Positions 12,491 to 23,561 of a DNA stretch of 64,000 nt are shown in pieces; positions within the stretch are counted from its first letter, which is position 1; each line of letters opens with the position of its first letter. Source of the stretch: Sepioteuthis lessoniana (taxonomy: Eukaryota > Mollusca > Cephalopoda > Myopsida > Loliginidae); contig OY757939.1 of assembly GCA_963585895.1 (NCBI GenBank), positions 31,853,030 through 31,917,029 on the forward strand, read 5' to 3'. Made by a program: the position numbers and the translations under genes. The notes beneath the pieces were generated by a model. It ran no database searches. It worked only from the letters and a program-made list of their open reading frames with translations, and was not told where the DNA came from.

Positions 12491-12876
12491 CGTTTGCAGG
12501 GCTTGAAATACCCTGACTGTAGTTCCTACAGAGGGTTAATACTCCACCTCCCCCCCAAAAAGACGTGGTGTCCTAGGTATGACACAAAACTTTATCTGAT
12601 GGTGAGGCTCCAAATTTGAGGAGTGTAGTATACCTCCTTCAGTGACCATTACTCCCAGCTCCACTCTGACCTGGAGTGATAGTACCGTTTAGGGTCCCAT
12701 GAATTTGTCAAATAGATATTTAAAAATTGTTTATACTTGATAGATCATATTTTAAAGACAAACCTTTAACAACTACTCAAAAGATGTAAATGTAAATGGA
12801 CAATGATTATGATTCCTAAATTAAGGCATAAAGTTACCGTAGATGGGTTGACATGTCACTAAAATCAGTCAATCTA
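12491..12876 (+). repeat. Family A repeat copy
   Basis: Follows the family order: GCAGGGCTTGAAATAC, a CTGACTGTAGTTCCT head, GTGTCCTAGGTATGACAC, TGATGGTGAGGCTCC, CATTACTCCCAG, TCCACTCTGACCTGGAGTG, TAGGGTCCCAT, then the tail AAGGCATAAAGTTACC...GGGTTGACATGTCACTAAAA. Lies in the intron after the first exon. No coding potential. Confidence 0.75.
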
Positions 12877-14084
12877 ATTCAATAAACTAGTTTCAACTTT
12901 AGGTCATCATCAGGAGAAAGTTTTTATGAAAAATATTTTTTTTCTTTAGAAATTTAAAAAAATAGTTGATAGAGTTGATATGCCGTAAGAAAAGCAACAA
13001 AAAATTAACTGGTGATGCAGAAAATTACTTTCTGATATCCAAGTATCTTCATCTGTCTTTTATATGATCTCTGCTATTATAAACATTTGGCATTGAGTTC
13101 TCCATTTGGAAGATATGTTTAGCATGAGTAGAATGTGTTTCAAATTAGCTGTGACCACTTGGCCAAGCATTTGCTTATGTAAGTTTTCATGTGTCACCCT
13201 ACATCTTTCTATTCTATTTCAAAGCTGTGCCTTGAGGATTTTTCAGCTTGAGGTTAAAGTCATAAATGCACTCATACATTTTTTATGTTTAATGGACAGT
13301 ATATATGCTTTCTGACTTGGGTTTTTATGGAATAAGATGTGTTTATGGCTGTACTAGGGTAGTATTATATGAGAAATATATTATCATTTTTTGCCTCCAA
13401 AAAGTGGTGGTCACATATCTAAAATCACATTGTACTTTAATAAATTAGGTACTTATTTTTTTCTGTATCATTTCTTTCCCAATAAATCAATGGGTGTTTT
13501 ACAATCTAAAATTTGTTCAGAAAGACAATCATGATTATGTGTATAAAGTTAGGATAGTGTAGATAGTCAACAATGCCATTCAAACTTAGATCTGTATATG
13601 CTCTATCACCATTATTGAGCACTTTTTATTTATAAATATACCAAGCTACACACACACACACGACTTCAAGTTTTTTGTGATTTTTATTTAAAATATCTTT
13701 TATTGAAATAAAAATTCAGCTATTATCTGTAAGCTCTTTATCATTATTTTTATTTTTTTAAAAAACTATACAGAGAATCATCTAAAGCCTTCACACTATA
13801 ATTAGTAAGTATCAAGTTACTCTTTGTATCAAATAAACTTATTGCCTGTGTACATTAAAAGTAACTTAGTTTTTTAATAGTGTTGTTAATCGTAGGAAGT
13901 GTTTTGACATATGCAGAAAATGTATATTCACAAGGATTTTTGATTTTGGTTTTTAGGAAATTATAGATTTTTTTTTTTTTTGCAGTGGGGTTCCCTAATT
14001 TAGTTAAAGAAAAGAGCTACTATCAAAACCAGAACTCTAGTTTGTTTGTTTGTTTTTCTTTTTGTCTTCTTTTTAATCTACTAG
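12877..14084. other. Intronic AT-rich DNA
   Basis: Nothing coding recognised. The hammerhead-like motif on the minus strand at 12891-12913 is the only structure of note, besides (CA)n at 13649-13661 and T runs near 13970. Confidence 0.5.
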
Positions 14085-14167
14085 GAATGGCGTATGAAAA
14101 CCCGATTAACAATAGAAAGATTCCCAGTTTCGGACAGAAAAGGAGAATGGCAAACTGCTCTACAAAG
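14085..14167 (+). CDS. RANBP9: RanBP9/RanBPM exon: SPRY-LisH linker
   Basis: An 83-base exon that continues in frame from the previous one. The acceptor is CTAG (14081-14084) after a T-rich tract; the donor is GTTTGT at 14168, so two bases (AG) carry over. It encodes EWRMKTRLTIERFPVSDRKG followed by EWQTALQ. In RanBP9 this segment joins SPRY to the LisH motif, and the family pattern EWR...RFP..DR.GEWQT is visible. The intron before it is 2294 bases long and holds a family A copy; the intron after it is 3422 bases and holds a SINE1, an RTE-like remnant and two family A copies. Confidence 0.92.
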
Positions 14168-14539
14168 GTTTGTATTTCTATTTTATGAAGTGATTTTATA
14201 GAACTACTCAACACATGTTAGTTCATTGATTTTGTGTTGGTGTTCAATGATCTTTTGATCAAATATATTTATTTGTTAGGGGAACAATTGCTCATATTAC
14301 TAGTCTTAAAAATGTATTGAATTTCTGCCGAATCGACAAAAGAAAGCTTCTAAATCCCAAATTGAACTCTTCCATTTGCTGAGGATAAAATTAAGAACAT
14401 GAGTTGTGGAACTTGAATCAATTCTGCTCTATCAAAAATAGTATTGATTTTTAAAATCGGGTAGATTTTAGAAACATTTTTTGAATCTTCTTCATTTGTA
14501 TACAAAAGATATCCAAGAATACAGTTATTGTTCTTTTAG

Positions 14540-14793
14540 TTATTATTTGGAGGAATCCCTGTAGCATACTGGCTAACGGGCTGAAGTGCAACATTGTAGT
14601 GAGTTTGAACTCCAGTCATGCTATTACATTCACTTTCAGACTAATTCCTTTGGGAAAGTTTTGCATTTCCTTATCCTACTTACTATGGGTTAAATAGTAC
14701 CACTACTGTTCTTCTATAAGGATGACTTTGGCATTAAATAACCCATGAATGTTGATATGCCATTAAACAAAGAAACTAAACCAATTATTATTT
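14540..14793 (+). mobile_element. SINE1 copy with 9-bp target-site duplication
   Basis: The element occupies about 14549-14784, flanked by TTATTATTT at 14540-14548 and 14785-14793. The head contains TGTAGCATACTGGCTAAC (A-box region) and GAGTTTGAACTCCAG (B box). The body includes CTATTACATTCACTTTCAGA and CTATGGGTTAAATAGTACCA. The tail is TTTGGCATTAAATAACCCAT, then GTTGATATGCCATTAAAC. This is one of the best SINE1 copies for a consensus. Confidence 0.82.
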
Positions 14794-14917
14794 TTTGCTT
14801 AAATACCATCTTCAGTAACTTTGGGTTCCATCTGTGGTTCAAATAGAACTGTTTATGTCAACATACACATAGATAAAGCATGGACTGCTATTGATCTCTG
14901 ATAAAATAAAATGAGAA

Positions 14918-15272
14918 TTCTTCCAAGCTGTAGTTGTGTCAGTGCTACTGTATGGTTACACCACTTGGATTCTAACAAGGCAATTTGAGAAAAAACTTGA
15001 TTAGAACTATATAATATTACTGTATGCTGGAAGCAATACTCTACAAAACAGCAGCTGTACAGCCACTTAACTATCATTAGATAAGGATGAACTTATAAGT
15101 GATGGACTCCTGCATATGGATACACCTGTGTTGATTGACTGACAAAAACTTAGGTTTATCAGCCCTGCACTAACACTGAGTGCCATCTAAAGTACTTTTC
15201 AAGAGAGATGGCCGATAGGGACAGATGTCAAGGAAATCCATGCTATCAGCACACCTTGATGATGATAATGAA
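14918..15272 (+). pseudogene. RTE-like LINE remnant, C-terminal end of ORF2
   Basis: Broken frames give VVSVLLYGYTTWILTRQFEK, then KLD*NYI, AGSNTLQNSSCTAT and DELISDGLLHMDTP. This is the same C-terminal region as at 10490-10870 and 28236-29335, in worse condition, with stops and frameshifts. It ends in CTTGATGATGATAATG, and a family A tail begins directly after it. Confidence 0.7.
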
Positions 15273-15625
15273 AATTATTTGTATTTGATCAGAATACTTA
15301 ATATCATATAACTGTAAATCATTTTTTATTAAGAATAGTTACTTGAAGCCATAATTATTTACTCAGGATTATTACTTGAAACCATACAATTGTGCAAACA
15401 AATGATTATCATTAAATAGAAATAATTACTTGAAACCATATAATTATTTGTATAAGACAGAAATGCTTGAAACCCTACAACCGTGTGCAAATTATTTGTG
15501 TTAGAGATATTTAATATATAACTGCACAAAAAATGTAAATATAAATTTACAATGAATGCAATCCCCTAACCTCTAGGCATAAAATGATCCTAGACAGATT
15601 GTTATGCCATTAAAATCAAACAATC
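15273..15625 (+). repeat. Family A repeat, 3' half
   Basis: Contains repeated ~50-base subunits (TACTTGAAACCATACAATTG, TGCAAACAAATGATTATCAT) and then the full tail: CACAAAAAATGTAAATATAA, AACCTCTAGGCATAAAATGA, TGTTATGCCATTAAAATC. The head is absent and the RTE remnant lies in its place. Confidence 0.75.
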
Positions 15626-16654
15626 ATCATTGGTGACAAGGAAGCTTGATATCATCAAGCTCATTCCTATTTATAGAATTTATATTCATTTGCAAATGCT
15701 AATTAGCACGATACTTCATGCAATATTCCTTGCTTATCTTTTTATTATTTTCTTTAGAAAAAGGAAACTATTTTTTGATTATGAGTTAATAGATCTAGAG
15801 TTATCCCTTTTGGAGAGACCATTTTGTCAGTTCATACTTGATTAAAAATTACTTGGAAATTGGTGGCCCAGATCATTTTGATGGCAAAAGAATGGCATGG
15901 GAACATACTATTTTTGTTGTGTTATGGTGATCGACATTCAGAAATGTAATCTTATATTATGTCAATTCAATGTTTTGTTGTCATATATTTCTTGCCAGGC
16001 AATTTATAACTTTATATCAAAATGCTAACATGTGACATTGTGTTTTCTTAAACCTAAGATTTTTTAAAAATAATTCCATTGTTCAAAAAGTGCTGGCAAA
16101 ATGATAAAATTTATATATTTCTGAAGGAAGTACCTCAAAATATTTTTTATTACAACTTTTATTAAAAAAAAAAAAAAAAAAGTATTGTGTATGCACTTGT
16201 TTTCTTTTGATAAATTATCCCATTTGCATTTTTTAAAGCACTGTTATATATTCCAGTCTTTGAAAATGGAATTTCCTGTTAGTAGAAAGGCTAAGTGTAT
16301 TTATTTATTTATTTTTTAATCTATGATTCAGATTTATCAAATCATAAAATCACTTCCTGTTTTCTTGACTTGACTTTCATGCTTCAAAAAAATTGGATCA
16401 TTCATCTTAAATATTTTATTTAAGTGTAATGTGTGATATTTCTCTATTTATTGTCATCAGTTCACTGTATATTATTTTGTTTTTGAAAACCAATGGATGT
16501 TCATATCATTTTCAGTTACTAACTTTTAGTCAAATAGTCAATCTATTACATGCACAAAAGCTTTGAATATGATTGGATTTGATAGCTGATTTGAAACTTG
16601 TTTTAGCAGTCTTACTTTTTGGATATTTTTCAAGTTTACATCAGTCTTAGGACA
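15626..16654. other. Intronic AT-rich DNA
   Basis: No gene or element recognised; A run at 16163-16181 only. Confidence 0.5.
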
Positions 16655-17003
16655 TTAAACTGCCCTGTAGAATATGGTGACTGTATCCCCTGCAAAAAGG
16701 AGTTTCCTTTGGCACTAAACTACATTTGATGGTGAGGCTCTAGTTTTGGAGACCTGGCAAGTATGAAGTACACATTCATTGCCATTACTCCCAAGCTCAC
16801 TCTGACCTGGAGTGATATTACCTGTTAGGGTCCCATCAATAAGTCAAATATATCTGTTTATTAAAATTATTTGTATTTGATAGGACAGTGTACCAAAAAA
16901 AAATACACGAAAAATGTAAATATTCATTGTACAATCAATGTGATTTCCTAAATTCTAAGCATAGAATAATTCTTGACACATTGACATGCCATTAAAGTCA
17001 GTC
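16655..17003 (+). repeat. Family A repeat copy
   Basis: Head CTGTAGAATATGGTGACTGT, middle TGATGGTGAGGCTCTAG, CTCTGACCTGGAGTGATA, TTAGGGTCCCATCAATA, then AAATGTAAATATTCATTG and the tail TTGACATGCCATTAAAGTC. Ordered match to the other copies. Confidence 0.78.
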
Positions 17004-17589
17004 TGAACATTTCAACCAATCTTGTATATCATTTTATCTGGTTTCATTGTTAGATTTTTGCAACTTTGTCTGAAAAAGAGGCCAATTCTCTTAAAAGTTT
17101 AGAATAAAAAATATTAGCAATATAGGGCATAGAATTTTGAGGCTTTTTTTACCAGACAAAAGATTTTATAACTAGTGGGGATTGCTTAAAGTGGTTTGAT
17201 TCTGTAGAAATTTAAAGTTTGAAAGTTTCTAATGATCATAAAGATTATTTGCATATGACACATTTTACCAAATTGATCATATGCAGGAAAGTTTTCATTT
17301 TGATGAGGTTTGATGTTTTGTTACAAAATTTTAAAAAGTGCTATCTTCAACCTGCTGACTTTTAGTCCTGTATGCACCATCTGAGCTGAATCACATTATT
17401 TTAGGTAAACAAATTAAGTTAATATTATTGCTTTAAGTTATTCCAAAACTTGAGACCTTATCTACAATATCTTCTGATATTAAATATACCACAAATATTT
17501 TAATACTTTTTTGATAGTTTATTTACTGAATATCATAAGTGTGTATTTGTTAATATTTTAATTGCTTGTATTTCCTTTTCTTTCTATAG

Positions 17590-17702
17590 AATTGTATCCA
17601 CATATTTAGTCCACCATGGCTTCTGTTCAACTGCTGAGGCCTTTGCAAGATCTGCTGGTCAATCTTTTGAAGAAGAAATTACTTCTATAAAAAATAGACA
17701 AA
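17590..17702 (+). CDS. RANBP9: RanBP9/RanBPM exon: LisH motif and start of CTLH
   Basis: A 113-base exon between TTTCTATAG and GTAAGT. The first base completes an AGA codon with the previous exon, and one base (A) is left over. It encodes [20 protein letters not shown], then [17 protein letters not shown]. The first part is a textbook LisH motif (YLVHHG.C.TAEAF), which mediates dimerisation in the family; the second begins the CTLH helices. The match to vertebrate RanBP9 is nearly residue for residue across LisH. The short 1104-base intron that follows contains no repeat I recognise. Confidence 0.95.
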
Positions 17703-18806
17703 GTAAGTTTGAGAATCACCAGGGTTTTTAATTACTTTTTCCTGATTTACTGTTTAATTTCTTTAGCTGATAGATTTTTTAAAGATATTACTATTTTGAA
17801 TCCTCAAATCCTGTACCCGAGTTCACAAAATTGAGTATGAAGCACCTTCAAATTTCACTCTAAAATTATGTAAATGGCATTAAAAAGTTAGGTATATAAA
17901 ACAAGCTGCAACTCTGTATTTAGTAAAACTGAAATACATCTGACCATATTTTTTATTCATTACAAATAAGGAATGAACAAAAATTAAACAAATCAATAAG
18001 TTATGATATGACCAGTCTGTCACCAATTTTATTTTTAATCTTAGTTAAGGAAATAGCTTGCAAAGACATCATAAAATCTTTTCATTTTCTTTTAGTTCCT
18101 CATAAGATCATAATCATTAGATTTGCTAAAGTATCAAATGATTTCTTTTTCTATGAAATATAATTATAAGTTAGAAACAAATCATTATCACTTTGATTTA
18201 TATATTTTGCACATTTTATTGGCCATGAATAATTATTTAAATTTTAAACTGAAATGCTTAAAGGTTAAATAATGCCTTTGTTGCATATTTATTTACATAT
18301 AAAAAGAGAAATATAAAAAAAGCTATCAAGTATTATTTTTTAATTGTACAAATGTATATTTGACAAAATAATTTATGCAGAAATGTGTGTGTGTTGTGTG
18401 AGTCGAGGTAATCTGCTATCAGCACTTGGTGGTGGTCGTCATGGGGGGTGTAAATATAAATTTCAAAATACCTCTGAATAAAATGAGAACAATCAAATTG
18501 GTGAAAGTGTAATCTTGATTATTTTACCAGAATGAATTGCAATTAGTTTCTGGATTAGGTACTTGATGTCAACAATAAAAGCTACATTTAAATGTATCAT
18601 TGCTATTTCTTTAAAAAAAAAGTATTTATTATAAAATTTGTTTATTACTTATAAATCTATTGAAAAAACAGATCCAATATCATAAAAGAAAACATTAATC
18701 AACTTAATATAAAAAAAAGTAGTCATGAAGGCCTTATTTCTTTTTAAAGAAAAATATATTTTCTTTTTCTGATTATATATTCCCTATCTAAAATTTTGTT
18801 TTTCAG
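17703..18806. other. Short intron, no element recognised
   Basis: 1104 bases of AT-rich intron. It lacks the SINE and family A blocks seen in the neighbouring introns. Confidence 0.6.
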
Positions 18807-19394
18807 GAATACAAAAATTGGTTTTAGCTGGCCGCATGGGTGAAGCAATAGATACGACACACCAATTATATCCAGGATTGCTGGAACGTCGAGCCAACTT
18901 ATTATTTATGCTCAAATGTAGACAGTTTATTGAAATGGTGAATGGCACGGACAGTGAAGTACGTGGGGCGGCTATTCGAAGCCCCAAATCACATGGGGGG
19001 AGTGGTAGCAGCAGGTCCAGTCCAAGCATGAGTCCTAGCCACCATGGTAGTGGCTATAGTTATTATGCTCATAGGTCTGTGACACAGCAGCAGCAGGGTA
19101 ACTCAGCTGGTACTAGCCCAAACAGAAATATTATTACAAAAGGTCATAGTTCAGGAGGCTCACAAAACACTGATCAACAACAACAACAAACTTTGTCTGA
19201 ATCGGACATGAATGCTGCTAATGCAGCTATGAATGGGAGCAACAATGTCACATCAAGACTGATTGAAAATGAAGATGTTGAGATGAGTGATGGGCTCTCG
19301 TCGTCAGGAAATGGTACCATGAGCAATGGCACCACAGAAGTTACATACGCTAACGGAAATACTTGTGATGATGAAGATATTTCAGAAGAAATGG
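18807..19394 (+). CDS. RANBP9: RanBP9/RanBPM exon: CTLH domain plus low-complexity linker
   Basis: A 588-base exon, the largest here. The acceptor is TTTTTCAG (to 18806); the first two bases GA complete the AGA left by the previous exon. It ends ...GAAGAAATGG before GTAAAT at 19395, leaving one G. The first ~50 residues ([20 protein letters not shown], then [20 protein letters not shown] and [13 protein letters not shown]) are the CTLH domain, which binds other CTLH-complex subunits. The next ~140 residues are a Ser/Gly/Gln/Asn-rich linker with QQQQ and QQQQQ runs, SPSMSPS and an acidic end ([10 protein letters not shown]). SPSMSPS is shared with vertebrate RanBP9, but most of the linker is not. 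Choosing this donor joins EM to EVD in the next exon, reproducing the family's EMEVDS. Confidence 0.95.
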
Positions 19395-19745
19395 GTAAAT
19401 ATCTTCTGCCTCGTCCTCTCTCTCTTCTTTTCTCCCCTTTCTTTGTCTCTTCCTCTTTATTTCTCGCTTTTCTTTCCTCACTCTCACCTTTTTTCAGTGG
19501 TTGGGGTAAAATAACAACTTTAAGACTAAAAAACCTACCTCCCTTTTTTGTTGCTGCATTTGCATGAAGATATATTTTTTTAAATGAGTAAATATCTTCT
19601 GCCTCATCCTCTCTCACTCTCTCCCATCGTTTTTCTCTCTCTTATATCTCTCTTTATTTCTCTCTTTCCCTAGAGGGGGAGGTGACAGAGTTAAAACCAA
19701 ACAACCTGTCCCCCCACCTTTGTTGTTACATTTGCATTTACAAAC
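19372..19745 (+). repeat. RANBP9: Local tandem duplication spanning the exon 4 donor
   Basis: The sequence from ATGAAGATAT (19371) to about 19563 recurs from 19564 with an offset of about 193 bases. The last ~24 bases of exon 4 and its donor (ATGGGTAAATATCTTCTGCC) reappear as ATGAGTAAATATCTTCTGCC near 19583-19602, followed in both by CT-rich DNA, an AAAACC...ACCT block and TTGTTGC/TTACATTTGCAT. The second copy is more diverged and has no matching open frame. Confidence 0.8.
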
Positions 19746-20075
19746 TAAATTTTTGACACAATATTGAATGAAATGTTAATTTTCATCAAAATAGTTTCAG
19801 TAAATTTTTTTTTTTTTTAATCTTTTGAAGAAGCTCTGAAACTTCTTTTTTGATATAGCCTGAACCTGTGTCATCGTATTTCACTTACTTTGGCCTTACT
19901 GCTAAAATTTGGTGTTTTTTTGTTTTTAACATGTAATTATTAAAACAAAAATTTAAGTGTATTTAAGGAAAAAAAGAATCTTTTATATCATGATTTACAT
20001 CAAGGGTCTCAAACACATGAACCAACAAACTACTTTTCCATGACATGTAACAGAGCAATTTTCATGACTAATATT
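19685..20075 (+). repeat. Dispersed direct repeat, copy 1 (partner 22943-23337)
   Basis: Shares ordered blocks with 22943-23337: ATATTGAATGAAATGTTAAT, GAAACTTCTTTTTTGATATA, ATTATTAAAACAAAAATTTA, and AACAAACTACTTTTCCATGA. The two are about 3.26 kb apart in the same orientation. No coding frame. Confidence 0.85.
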
Positions 20076-20319
20076 TTCCTAAAACCATGTTTCTCCCCCA
20101 AAAAGAAAATATTTCACTTGCTATCTTTTCAAACTCAAAAGCTAAAAAGTAGAAATAATCCAATTTTGTATACATCTAAAAACATTCTTAATTAAAATGT
20201 TAGTGAACTCTACATCTTTGTTTCAAAGACATATTGTGGTGTGTGTGTGGAGGGGGGAGCTGAGATTATAGAAAATTAACTCAGACGAAAGAACATGAGG
20301 AATTCTTTTGGTTTCATAA

Positions 20320-20510
20320 TGTGAGAACAGGTAGATTTGACAATTCATATTGGCATGGAGGGTGTACTTGAGATGACAGACAACTAAAATGCACAAAAGC
20401 GTATGAGAAAATTTTTGTTTTATAACATAAAAAAGATTTGTCAACTCATATTGGCATGGGGAAGTTGTGCCTGAGATGACAGACAATACACACAAATAGA
20501 AAATCAGAGA
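20320..20510 (+). repeat. Tandem repeat, ~101-base unit, two diverged copies
   Basis: AGATTTGACAATTCATATTG at 20333 recurs as AGATTTGTCAACTCATATTG at 20434; both are followed by GCATGG and GAGATGACAGACAA. Confidence 0.75.
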
Positions 20511-21086
20511 AAATGTTCAAGAGGAGCTTGTTAAATAAACAGAAATTATATCTAAATGTGATTAATCTTTAAGTTTTGCTTTCATTTGTTCTGTTTTAAT
20601 GATATTTTTAGCATAATTTATTGCCATTTGCTACAAAATACAACAAAAGGGAAAAAGCGGGATTTATCAAAAGTGAAAACAGAAAAGGCAAGATTTACCA
20701 AAAGTAAAAACAAAATTTAGGAAAATAGGAAACAGAAAATTTGTACCCCTACATTTTTTACTAATTCACATATCCCTTTACTATCATTTGCATATGCATT
20801 TTAATGGGTGGTGGAGAATAGCAACCAATCAGTTGTATTGCAGTTTAGGATTATAACTGGTAGAAATCATGCCACCCACACCTCATCTTTCTTTTGGCCT
20901 GCTGTGCCTCTTCTACAGGATGTAATGGCTCTTTTGAGTACTTGAGTTTGTAACCCCTGATTTACATAAACGACTAGTTATTTTTAGTAGGTCAAACAGA
21001 GTAGGGATTTAACTACTTTTATTTTTTAAAATAAAATTGAAATCTTTTGGATAACAATGAGCTTTTCCTCTGTTCTTTTTGCTGTA
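20511..21086. other. Intronic AT-rich DNA
   Basis: No gene or element recognised. Confidence 0.5.
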
Positions 21087-21454
21087 TTCAATGGGGCTTA
21101 GAATATGCTATCCTCTGCAGAAGAGTAGGACCCCTCCTCACAAAAATAAAAAGGCTTTCCTGGGTATGACAGTAATCTGGATTTGGTGATGAGGCTCCAG
21201 TTTTGCAGATCTAGGGAGGGTGTATTACTCCTTTGCCATTACTCCCAGGTCCACTCTGACCTGTAGTGGTAGTACCTGTTAGGGTCCCATCTATAGGTCA
21301 AATTGATTAAGAATTATTCATAAAGAAATTAAAAATTATTCATAAAGAAACAACTATATAAAATATGTAAATATAAATGTACAAGGAATCCAATTCTCCA
21401 GTCTCTAGGCATAAAATAACCCTAGATTGGTTGACATGCTGTTAAAATCAATCC
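21087..21454 (+). repeat. Family A repeat copy
   Basis: Near-complete: GGGGCTTAGAATATGCT head, TCCTGGGTATGACAGTA, GTGATGAGGCTCCAGTTTTG, CATTACTCCCAGGTCCACTC, TAGTACCTGTTAGGGTCCCA, ACAATATGTAAATATAAATG-like block, CTCTAGGCATAAAATAACCC and TTGACATGCTGTTAAAATCA. Confidence 0.82.
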
Positions 21455-22332
21455 ATCTTACTTCTTTAAAAATAAAACAGTTGATTTTAATTGAAAAGAC
21501 TGATTTGTTTTCACTGATACAAGATATTTACTAATAAAAAAAAAAGATAGTCTAAGTTTAACTTAAAATCAATACAGTCAAAACTGTGTAGGAGGGCTTC
21601 TTCTTTCAGAAATAAGGAAAATAATCTAATTATACAAAAAGATATATAATTATGTTGTGATTACAAATATAATTTCATACATATGCTGAAAATAAGTAGA
21701 AAAGAAGAAAATCAGGTGTGCCACCAAGAAAGCTTTAATCAGATGATGAATCTGGTGACACATGGTTTTAGAGTTGTAGCATCATTACCACTAACTCAGA
21801 ATGTCCCCACCATACCTCATAATACCACCAGATTTTGTTGATTTTCTATAATGTAACATTTTTTGTTTTTCATTGAGAAACAGAGGCTTGTTGAAAGAAA
21901 GTTTCTTAGAATAATAATCAGTGAGAAACCATTTTACTATAAGATTAATTTAAATTTCCAAACTTCAAAATAAAACAAGAATCAACAAATTATTTGACTG
22001 GTTAATTATCTAATTGAATATTTCTAATTATGTTTATAGACTGTTCTTCATACTGGAGATGTAAAATAATTGAATAGCATTATTAGAAGCCAGACAATGA
22101 AAATGCTTAAATCTGTAAATCTTGACTGTCACTCAATTGAAATTTGAAAAAGATTAACTTGCTTTGAGTTTCGTTTTAGGCATTTCCCCTCTCCCCCAAC
22201 AGCTTTGTGCCATATTCTGACACAGTGGGATGTCAGATAAATTGCAGCTTCAATTCACGTTTTGATCTTTTATCTAGGATAGACAGGTATTTCAGCTTGT
22301 TTAATAGATGTTTTACTCAAAAATTATTTTAC

Positions 22333-22803
22333 GCCCTGTCAATGCTGTGTCTTTGCAGAGAAGTAAGATCTCCCTTACAAAAAAGTTATCTTAGGTCTGA
22401 CACTAAACTATATTTGATAATGAGGCTCCAGTTCTAAAGATCTGGGAAGTGAGTACTCCTTCATTGCCATGACTCCTAAGTTCACAAATAGATCTGCTTG
22501 AAAATTATTAGTATTGGATAAGAATACATGAAACCATATAACTATGTAAAAACAAAGGACTATTATTAAATAGAAATAATTACTTGAAACCATATAATTA
22601 TTAGTATTAGATATGAATTCTTGAAACCATTCAATTGTGGGCAAATTATTTGTATTTGATTGGAATACTTGATATATAATTGTGCAAAAAAACTTTTAAG
22701 AAACAACACCACAAAAAATGTAAATATAAATGTATAATGAACACAATTCCCTCACCTCTATCCATAAAATAACTGGATGGGTTGTCAAGCTTTTAAAATC
22801 AAT
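22333..22803 (+). repeat. Family A repeat copy with internal subrepeats
   Basis: The head is CCTGTCAATGCTGTG followed by CTTTGCAGAG. Internal ~50-base units (TACTTGAAACCATATAATTA, TTCTTGAAACCATTCAATTG) sit between TCACAAATAGATCTG and the tail CACAAAAAATGTAAATATAA, then CCATAAAATAACTGGATGG. Confidence 0.75.
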
Positions 22804-22942
22804 AAAAAATTTTTGTTGTTTTTATGAAAATATGTGTTCAGCTTACAAGAATTTAATAATTTGATTTTGTTAAAAGTTCTCTCATCTCATCTTGTATGAC
22901 CTGCTAATCTGTTTTTAATGAGTTAAAAATCTATTAAGATGA

Positions 22943-23337
22943 CAAAGTTAAGACCAAACAACATGTGTGTTTCCACCTCCCTTTTTTTGTTGTTACATTT
23001 GGATTCATAAGGTAAATTTCTGACAATATTGAATGAAATGTTAATTTTCGTCAAAATAGTTCCCGTGAATGTTATTTTTTATTTTTATTTTTTCCCCATC
23101 TATTGAAGAAACTCTGAAACTTCTTTTTTGATATAATTTGAATATGTCATTGTATTTCATTTACTTTGGCCCTACTGCTTAAATTTGGTGGGTTTTTTTT
23201 AACGTGTAATTATTAAAACAAAAATTTAAGTGTATTTTTTAAAATAAATCCTTTTATATCATAATTTACATCAAGTGTCTCAAATACATGAGCCAACAAA
23301 CTACTTTTCCATGACATGTGACAGCAATTTTCATGAA
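22943..23337 (+). repeat. Dispersed direct repeat, copy 2 (partner 19685-20075)
   Basis: See 19685-20075. This copy begins AAAGTTAAGACCAAACAACA, so the block includes the AAAACC...ACCTCCC segment also present in the tandem duplication beside exon 4. Confidence 0.85.
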
Positions 23338-23561
23338 GTGAGTTTTTGTTTTTTTAAATGCAGTATTCCATTAACATAGGTAGTTTGCTTCTTGGTACTA
23401 TTTCAAGTGTGAAGGTTCATAAGCTTGAAAAACCAACACCAGAATTTGGTAAATATTAAGTGTAGGGGACAGGTATATTTTCTCTATAAAATTGAGTTGT
23501 TGAAGGCCATGATAGTAGCCCATTAGTAAAAGTGTATTGAGTACACATGGTGGCTGAGAAT

